A DNA stretch of 17,007 nt, taken from JANWHF01 sp036276235. Lineage in GTDB: Bacteria; Planctomycetota; Phycisphaerae; Tepidisphaerales; Tepidisphaeraceae. Position 1 is the stretch's first letter, and each line of letters opens with the position of its first letter. Made by a program: the position numbers and the translations under genes. The stretch spans positions 1 to 17,007 of the forward strand of contig DATBDZ010000208.1 of NCBI GenBank assembly GCA_036276235.1. Direction: 5' to 3'. Positions 13,433 to 17,007 of the stretch are shown here, piece after piece. A model generated the notes under the pieces. The model made no database searches. It saw only the letters and a program-made list of their open reading frames with translations, and had not been told where the DNA came from.

Positions 13433-13475
13433 ACGAGGGACCTGGCGAGTCAAAAACGTTCGCCAGGTCCCTCGT
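13433..13475. repeat. Perfect 16-bp hairpin
   Basis: Arms 13433-13448 (ACGAGGGACCTGGCGA) and 13460-13475 are exact complements around an 11-nt loop. It lies between the micro-ORF 13626-13724 and the Asp-box gene, both on the minus strand. It is terminator-like, but the downstream minus-strand side (CTCGCTTTTTGC) has only a short, offset T-run. Confidence 0.8.
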
Positions 13476-13509
13476 AGCGGGACGGAAAAAATGGAATCTT
13501 AACGGGAGC

Positions 13510-13625
13510 TTAGTCGCCGTGATGCCAGTCGATGGGCAGCGAGCTGCCATGATCCCCACCGGGGAACGTGATCGACTGCGTCAGCTTCTCGACGCTGCCA
13601 TGAGTGATCAGTTGGGCTGGGCGTA
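13510..13625 (-). other. Coding-like stretch after the Gly-rich ORF, shifted frame
   Basis: Past the micro-ORF stop, the -1 frame on the minus strand is open from 13629 to a TAA at 13510-13512 and ends FPGGDHGSSLPIDWHHGD. In its last 27 sense codons 23 end in G or C, as in real genes here, but there is no ATG or GTG start and no ribosome site. It may be the rest of a longer gene broken by a frameshift, or chance. Confidence 0.25.
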
Positions 13626-13724
13626 CTACTTACGGCTGTTGCCGAACCCACCGACGCCACCAACGCCACCGTTGCCGCCGACGCCACCGATGCCCCCGTT
13701 ACCGCCAACGTTCATTTCGCGCAT
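13626..13724 (-). CDS. 32-residue glycine-rich micro-protein
   Basis: The ORF starts MREMNVGGNGGIGGVGGNGG, continues with more GGV and GGF units and ends GNSRK before TAG. Sixteen of the 32 residues are Gly, set out as GGx triplets (x = N, I, V, F). AAGGAG (13732-13737) stands seven bases before the ATG, one of the best ribosome sites in the window, and this is the main evidence that it is translated. There is no signal peptide or Cys, so classical export or lanthipeptide-type modification is not suggested. No maturation enzyme or transporter is adjacent. Possible roles include a structural or low-complexity peptide, a leader peptide, or the 5' end of a gene interrupted just downstream. Function unknown. 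Confidence 0.55.
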   Translation of the reverse strand: MREMNVGGNGGIGGVGGNGGVGGVGGFGNSRK

Positions 13725-13731
13725 ATCTTCA

Positions 13732-13737
13732 CTCCTT
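13732..13737 (-). promoter_or_regulatory. Strong Shine-Dalgarno site of the Gly-rich micro-ORF
   Basis: AAGGAG on the minus strand, then seven bases (TGAAGAT), then ATG. The upstream TTATAA (about 13736-13741) is AT-rich but too close to be its promoter. Confidence 0.6.
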
Positions 13738-13892
13738 ATAAATGAGCCTTGGCAGCCGAACCGATCGGCGGCAAAGGCCTGAACTGTTTTAATGTTGGAA
13801 TCGCTCCGATGATCGACCTTTTCAATCTACACCCCGTTTGGAGTTGCGACCACAAATTCCGAAGTTCGATGAAGCAGATAGGAGCGGTCCGC

Positions 13893-13932
13893 CCGTCCCT
13901 TCGTCCCTTCGTGCCTCCGTGCCTTCGTGCCT
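13893..13932. repeat. Five-unit octamer tandem repeat, second locus
   Basis: Units CCGTCCCT, TCGTCCCT, TCGTGCCT, CCGTGCCT and TCGTGCCT follow without gap. The consensus and number of units equal those at 3207-3246. It lies about 60 bp upstream of the cyclase start. Confidence 0.8.
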
Positions 13933-13979
13933 ACATCACCCCCGTCCCTTCCACCCTACATCCCCACCCCCTCTTACGA

Positions 13980-13985
13980 TATATT
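13980..13985 (+). promoter_or_regulatory. Possible -10 element of the cyclase gene (leaderless?)
   Basis: TATATT ends seven bases before the ATG at 13993, the same arrangement as TATACT before dsbD. No Shine-Dalgarno is present in between, and no convincing -35 is seen. Confidence 0.3.
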
Positions 13986-13992
13986 CCGGCCC

Positions 13993-14646
13993 ATGCGCCT
14001 CATCGACCTCTCGCAACCCCTCTATCACGAATGCCCCAATTGCCCGGCCCATCCGCTGGTGAAGGTGGAACTGGGCGCGACCCACGAGAAGCACGGGTGG
14101 CACGTCGAACTGATCTCGCTAGCGAGCCATACCGGCTCGCATGTCGATGCGCCGTTGCACAAGATGAAAGGCGGCGCGAGTCTGGATGAAATGCCGTTGC
14201 ATCGGTTTGTCGGCCCGGCGGTCATCGCCGACCTGCGCGGGATCGCCCCGCGCACGCCGATCACCGGCGCGATGCTCGCCGACAAGTTGCATCACCCACT
14301 TCGAGATGTGATCGTGTTGCTTAACACCGGCTGGGGCGAACAGCGAAAACGCGAAGACCTGTGGCTCAAGCAATCACCCTATCTGGCCGCTGACGGCGCG
14401 CAATGGCTGGTTTCGCATAAGATCAACGCCGTCGGGATCGATCACTATTCAATCGGCGGATCGACTGAACCGGAAAACTCCCGCACGCACGAGATCCTTC
14501 TGGGCGCGGGCGTGTGGGTCGTCGAGGAGTTGCGGTTCAGCGAAGAAGCGATGGCCGCCCCGCAGCCGGCGAAGTTTTGGTGTCTGCCGATCAATATGCG
14601 CGGGTTCAGCGGAACTTTTTGCCGGCCGGTGTTGGAAGTTGAGTGA
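13993..14646 (+). CDS. Cyclase-family metal-dependent hydrolase
   Basis: A 217-residue member of the cyclase/kynurenine formamidase-like family (PF04199). Seen: the family opening MRLIDLSQPLYHECPNCP and the metal motif HTGSHVDAPLH (46-56; H46, H50, D52, H56), then GIDHYSIGG (148-156) and a C-terminal GxxCRP. Members hydrolyse formylkynurenine, isatin or other amides and lactones; the substrate here is not fixed by the sequence. No kynurenine-pathway gene is nearby, and the next genes are a zinc dehydrogenase and a sugar isomerase, so a role on a sugar acid lactone or similar is a fair guess only. The ATG at 13993 begins the homology; the open frame extends upstream to 13927 through Pro-rich nonsense. 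Confidence 0.88.
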   Translation: MRLIDLSQPLYHECPNCPAHPLVKVELGATHEKHGWHVELISLASHTGSHVDAPLHKMKGGASLDEMPLHRFVGPAVIADLRGIAPRTPITGAMLADKLHHPLRDVIVLLNTGWGEQRKREDLWLKQSPYLAADGAQWLVSHKINAVGIDHYSIGGSTEPENSRTHEILLGAGVWVVEELRFSEEAMAAPQPAKFWCLPINMRGFSGTFCRPVLEVE

Positions 14647-14705
14647 TCGCATGCAACATCGGCGACTCAATCCTGATGGAACACCTGACGCGCGTGACTC
14701 CTTTG

Positions 14706-14814
14706 CTCCCTCCCCCGGTACTCCGGGGGAGGGCTGGGGAGGGGGTTGTGTCGAACCAGCGTCTGTCGCGCGAACCCCCTCCCTAACCCTCCCCCGGAGT
14801 ACCGGGGGAGGGAA
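14706..14814. repeat. Inverted pair of GGTACTCC palindromes between cyclase and dehydrogenase
   Basis: Copies at 14706-14746 and 14773-14814 are nearly identical in opposite orientation, each with CCCCCGGTACTCCGGGGG or its complement. They fill most of the 216-bp gap. Such a hairpin inside a putative operon could weaken or process the transcript between the two genes. Confidence 0.85.
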
Positions 14815-14862
14815 TCATTGCGCCTCGCGAAAAGTGTCACGCGTCTGAACTACGAGGATTTC

Positions 14863-15885
14863 ATGAAAGCAATTTGTCTGGAAAAACCCGGCCAATTCAA
14901 TTCGATCGATCTCCCGGAACCCTCCAAGCCGGGCCCCGGCGAAGCGCTCGTGCGCGTGCATCGTGTCGGCATTTGCGGGACAGATATCAGCGGGTTCCTG
15001 GGAAAGATGCCGTTCTACAGTTATCCGCGAATTCCTGGGCATGAGTTGGGTGTCGAGGTACTCGAGGTCGGCGCGGATGTGACAAACGTCAAGCCCGGCG
15101 ATCGCTGCTCGATCGAGCCTTACATCAATTGCCAGCAGTGCTCCGCCTGCAAGCGCGGGAGCGGCAATTGCTGCAAAAACCTCAAAGTGCTCGGCGTCCA
15201 CACCGACGGCGGCATGCGCCCGCGATTCATCCTCCCCGCGCGAAAGCTGCATCCGTCCGCAAAACTCTCGCTGGAGCAATTGGCGCTGGTGGAGACGCTG
15301 GCGATCGGGTGTCACGCCGTCAACCGCGCGAAGCCGCAGGCTGGTGAACATGCGCTCGTCATCGGCGCGGGCCCGATCGGATTATCCGTCATCGAGTTCC
15401 TCAAGCTCGCGGACGTCCGCGTTACCGTGCTCGATCTGAACGAAAAGCGTCTGCAATTCTGCAAGAATACGATGCGGGTCGATCACACGATCCAGCCGGA
15501 TGGCAATGGCTCAGAGCTGAAGGAGCTCGAGCGCATCACCGACGGCGCGCTGCCGACCTTGGTGATTGACGCGACGGGAAATGTGAAGTCAATGAACAAC
15601 GCGTTCAACTATGTCGGCCATACCGGCCGCATGGTGTACGTCGGCATCGTGACCGCCGACGTGTCGTTTCCCGATCCCCTCTTTCACGCCCGCGAGATGA
15701 CGCTGTTCGCCTCCCGCAACGCCATGCCCGAAGACTTTCGGCGGATCATCAAATTGATCGAAGACCAAAAAATCGACACGCGGCCATGGATCACCCATCA
15801 TTGCAATTTCGATTCGCTCATCGGACAGTTCCCGAGCTTCACCAAGCCGGAGACGGGTGTGATTAAGGCCGTCGTAGAGATATGA
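14863..15885 (+). CDS. Zinc-dependent medium-chain alcohol dehydrogenase
   Basis: A 340-residue MDR-superfamily oxidoreductase of the sorbitol/threonine dehydrogenase type. Seen: catalytic zinc ligands C38 (GICGTD), H60 and E61 (PGHE) and E144; structural-zinc cysteines C90, C93, C96 and C104 (NCQQCSACKRGSGNCC); and the Rossmann motif GAGPIG (168-173) with D191 at the end of the second strand (VTVLDLN), which favours NAD+ over NADP+. The substrate is probably a polyol, sugar or sugar acid. The ATG at 14863 has GAGGA (14854-14858) just before it. Downstream, 115 bp away, is a sugar isomerase/epimerase, supporting a carbohydrate pathway. The upstream part of the open frame runs through repeats and is not coding. 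Confidence 0.92.
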   Translation: MKAICLEKPGQFNSIDLPEPSKPGPGEALVRVHRVGICGTDISGFLGKMPFYSYPRIPGHELGVEVLEVGADVTNVKPGDRCSIEPYINCQQCSACKRGSGNCCKNLKVLGVHTDGGMRPRFILPARKLHPSAKLSLEQLALVETLAIGCHAVNRAKPQAGEHALVIGAGPIGLSVIEFLKLADVRVTVLDLNEKRLQFCKNTMRVDHTIQPDGNGSELKELERITDGALPTLVIDATGNVKSMNNAFNYVGHTGRMVYVGIVTADVSFPDPLFHAREMTLFASRNAMPEDFRRIIKLIEDQKIDTRPWITHHCNFDSLIGQFPSFTKPETGVIKAVVEI

Positions 15886-15889
15886 GAGG

Positions 15890-15991
15890 AGTTGCCAGTT
15901 GCCAGTTGCCAGTTACCAGTGCGAATTCTCTTCTCACTGGCAACTGACAACTGGCAACTGGCAACTCATTTCCACTAACAACTGACAACTT
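15890..15991. repeat. AGTTGCC heptamer-repeat hairpin
   Basis: AGTTGCC occurs three times plus AGTTACC from 15890 to 15917. The complementary strand of 15936-15966 has four more units (AGTTGCC or AGTTGTC), and degenerate units continue to about 15991. The two halves pair as a hairpin. It fills the whole gap between dehydrogenase and isomerase, from 5 bp after one stop to 9 bp before the next start. Confidence 0.85.
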
Positions 15992-16000
15992 ATTCCACAC

Positions 16001-16828
16001 ATGATCAAATCCGCCGTCACTATCAGTTTGGTCCGCGAAGCGCGCGGGGGGCCGTTTGTTTTTTGGAATGATCTGGCCGAGGGGTGCGCCAAAGCGGCGG
16101 CTCTTGGGTTTGATGCTGTCGAGATCTTTCCGCCGGGGGCGGAGGCGGTTCGTGCTGACATTGTCAAACCGTTGCTCGAGAAGAATCGGCTTAGTCTTGC
16201 GGCCGTCGGCACGGGCGCGGGATGGGTGGCGCATCGATTAACGCTGACCTCCGCCGTTGCCGCCGAGCGGCAGCGGGCGCGGGATTTTGTCCGCTCGATC
16301 ATCGACGCCGCCGCCGTCTTCAAAGCGCCGGCGATCATCGGCTCCATGCAGGGCCGCTGGAGCAGCGAGGTCGATTGCGATACCGCGATGAAACATCTGC
16401 GCGATGCCCTCAACGAGCTCGGCGAGCACGCGGGCCAGCAAGGTGTGCCGCTGTTCTATGAGCCGCTCAATCGCTACGAAACGAACCTGATCAACCAGCA
16501 ATCCGAAGGCGTCGCGATGGTGCGATCACTTGAATCGCAAAACGTCAAGCTGCTTTGCGATCTGTTCCACATGAGCATCGAGGAGGCGAACCTCGCCGCC
16601 ACGTTGCGCGCAGTGGGCAAGTCGGTAGGCCACGTTCATTTTGCCGACTCCAATCGCCGACCCGTCGGCGGCGGGCACACCGATTTCGTGCCGATCGTCC
16701 AGGCGCTGGCGGATATCGGTTACGACGGATACATCTCCGCAGAGTGTTTCCCGTTTCCCGATCCCGATGCTGCGGCGGAGATGACGATTCGGTCGTTCAA
16801 AAAGTATTTCAGGAACCTCAACCCGTAG
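16001..16828 (+). CDS. Sugar phosphate isomerase/epimerase (TIM barrel)
   Basis: A 275-residue AP-endonuclease-2-type TIM barrel (PF01261), the fold of hydroxypyruvate isomerase, tagatose 3-epimerase and IolE/IolI. Seen: a metal-site set that lines up with the epimerases: E154 (FYEPLNRYETN), D187 and H190 (CDLFHMSIEE), H213 (GHVHFADSNR) and E248 (SAECFPF). It thus probably binds Mn2+ or a similar ion and moves a proton on a keto sugar or hydroxypyruvate. The substrate is not determined. It likely works with the dehydrogenase upstream. No Shine-Dalgarno precedes the ATG, which lies just after the heptamer hairpin. The stop TAG (16826-16828) lies inside a GTGTGCTTTAGCACAC palindrome. Confidence 0.92.
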   Translation: MIKSAVTISLVREARGGPFVFWNDLAEGCAKAAALGFDAVEIFPPGAEAVRADIVKPLLEKNRLSLAAVGTGAGWVAHRLTLTSAVAAERQRARDFVRSIIDAAAVFKAPAIIGSMQGRWSSEVDCDTAMKHLRDALNELGEHAGQQGVPLFYEPLNRYETNLINQQSEGVAMVRSLESQNVKLLCDLFHMSIEEANLAATLRAVGKSVGHVHFADSNRRPVGGGHTDFVPIVQALADIGYDGYISAECFPFPDPDAAAEMTIRSFKKYFRNLNP

Positions 16829-16888
16829 GGTGTGCTTTAGCACACGCGGAACCTCTCGACTTTCGACCGCGTGCGCTAAAGCGCACCC
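16825..16888. repeat. GTGTGCTTTAGCACAC-family inverted repeat
   Basis: Arms 16828-16849 and 16867-16888 pair with two mismatches. Each is itself palindromic (GTGTGCTTTAGCACAC and GTGCGCTAAAGCGCAC). The leading CGTAGGGTGTGC equals the copy at about 401-412, and its TAG ends the isomerase gene. It may act as a 3' hairpin for the operon. Confidence 0.85.
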
Positions 16889-16968
16889 ACCCCTTTCAAG
16901 GTGCTTTTCCCGGATGGTAACCTTGTGTCTTGGCAGAGGATAGGAAGTCCTCGCCGGAGGATACAAGG

Positions 16969-17007
16969 ATGTTGGGTCGCCGGTTTGAGCCTTTCGTGAA
17001 GGGGGCA
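16969..17007 (+). CDS. Start of an ORF cut by the window edge, possibly a transposase
   Basis: Thirteen codons are visible (MLGRRFEPFVKGA). GGAGG (16956-16960) lies eight bases before the ATG, so translation is plausible. The opening recalls IS4-type transposases of planctomycetes, which often begin with RFExFVxxSPVSVM, but thirteen residues cannot establish this. If it is a transposase, the left end of the element would lie between about 16890 and 16969; no terminal repeat can be checked inside the window. Confidence 0.4.
   Translation, partial: MLGRRFEPFVKGA

Noticed and set aside
12862..13782. Plus-strand ORF of 306 codons ending in a Pro-rich run
   Set aside because: It is antisense to the Asp-box gene and the Gly-rich micro-ORF; the Pro run is the complement of the GGx codons, and its third codon positions are not GC-biased near 13560-13650.
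15890..15991. CRISPR-like array
   Set aside because: Units are 7 bp, contiguous, without spacers, and arranged as inverted halves; this is a simple heptamer repeat.

Overview
The window reads as ordinary chromosomal DNA of a GC-rich, Gram-negative-type bacterium, most likely a planctomycete (Phycisphaerae-like). This rests on the gene repertoire: a TPR protein fused to a heptosyltransferase-like domain, an exported six-Asp-box protein, a zinc-ribbon membrane protein, and secretin-N domains without a secretin. It also rests on intergenic spaces packed with GC-rich palindromes. The lineage call is an inference. No rRNA, tRNA, CRISPR array or complete insertion sequence was seen.

Layout. Positions 1-599 hold no gene, only several families of inverted and direct repeats. 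Three minus-strand genes follow: miaB (tRNA methylthiotransferase, 600-2075), a DedA-family membrane protein (2409-3110) and an Rrf2-type regulator (3249-3686, TTG start). Divergent from the regulator, 50 bp away, is dsbD (3737-5641), then a TPR/GT9-like protein (5679-7442). A small exported helical protein (7461-7904, minus) converges on it. A 416-bp repeat-rich gap precedes an exported protein of three secretin-N-like domains (8321-9277) and a zinc-ribbon membrane protein (9392-10624, GTG start). Then come surE and nuoC on the minus strand (10647-12050), an apparently lone complex I subunit gene coupled to a nucleotidase, and the Asp-box protein (12295-13359). A 32-residue glycine-rich micro-ORF with a strong ribosome binding site lies at 13626-13724. 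The right end is a plus-strand run: a metal-dependent cyclase/hydrolase (13993-14646), a zinc alcohol dehydrogenase (14863-15885) and a sugar isomerase/epimerase (16001-16828), plausibly one carbohydrate-oxidation unit. The first 13 codons of a further ORF, possibly a transposase, run off the edge.

The most unusual content is the repeats. At least four palindrome types (around 107-178, 198-322, 2268-2342, and the many copies near 2400, 10640, 12165-12275 and 14706-14814) carry the same GTACTC/GAGTAC core. A fifth hairpin (8122-8210) keeps GTAC at the centre of otherwise diverged arms. Repeats also supply gene ends: dedA and surE both finish in the same repeat, frame and TAG stop (tails SSGTPGEG and SSGTPGAG). 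The miaB stop lies in a 74-bp direct repeat, the isomerase stop in another palindrome, and dsbD runs into a heptanucleotide repeat. Heptamers of the form AGNNNNC recur at three loci and octamers like TCGTCCCT at two.

Genes that seem to work together: the Rrf2 regulator with divergent dsbD (thiol/redox supply to the periplasm); surE with nuoC (12-nt spacing, shared promoter candidate); and cyclase, dehydrogenase and isomerase (sugar acid/sugar metabolism). These functional links come from position and family knowledge, not direct evidence.
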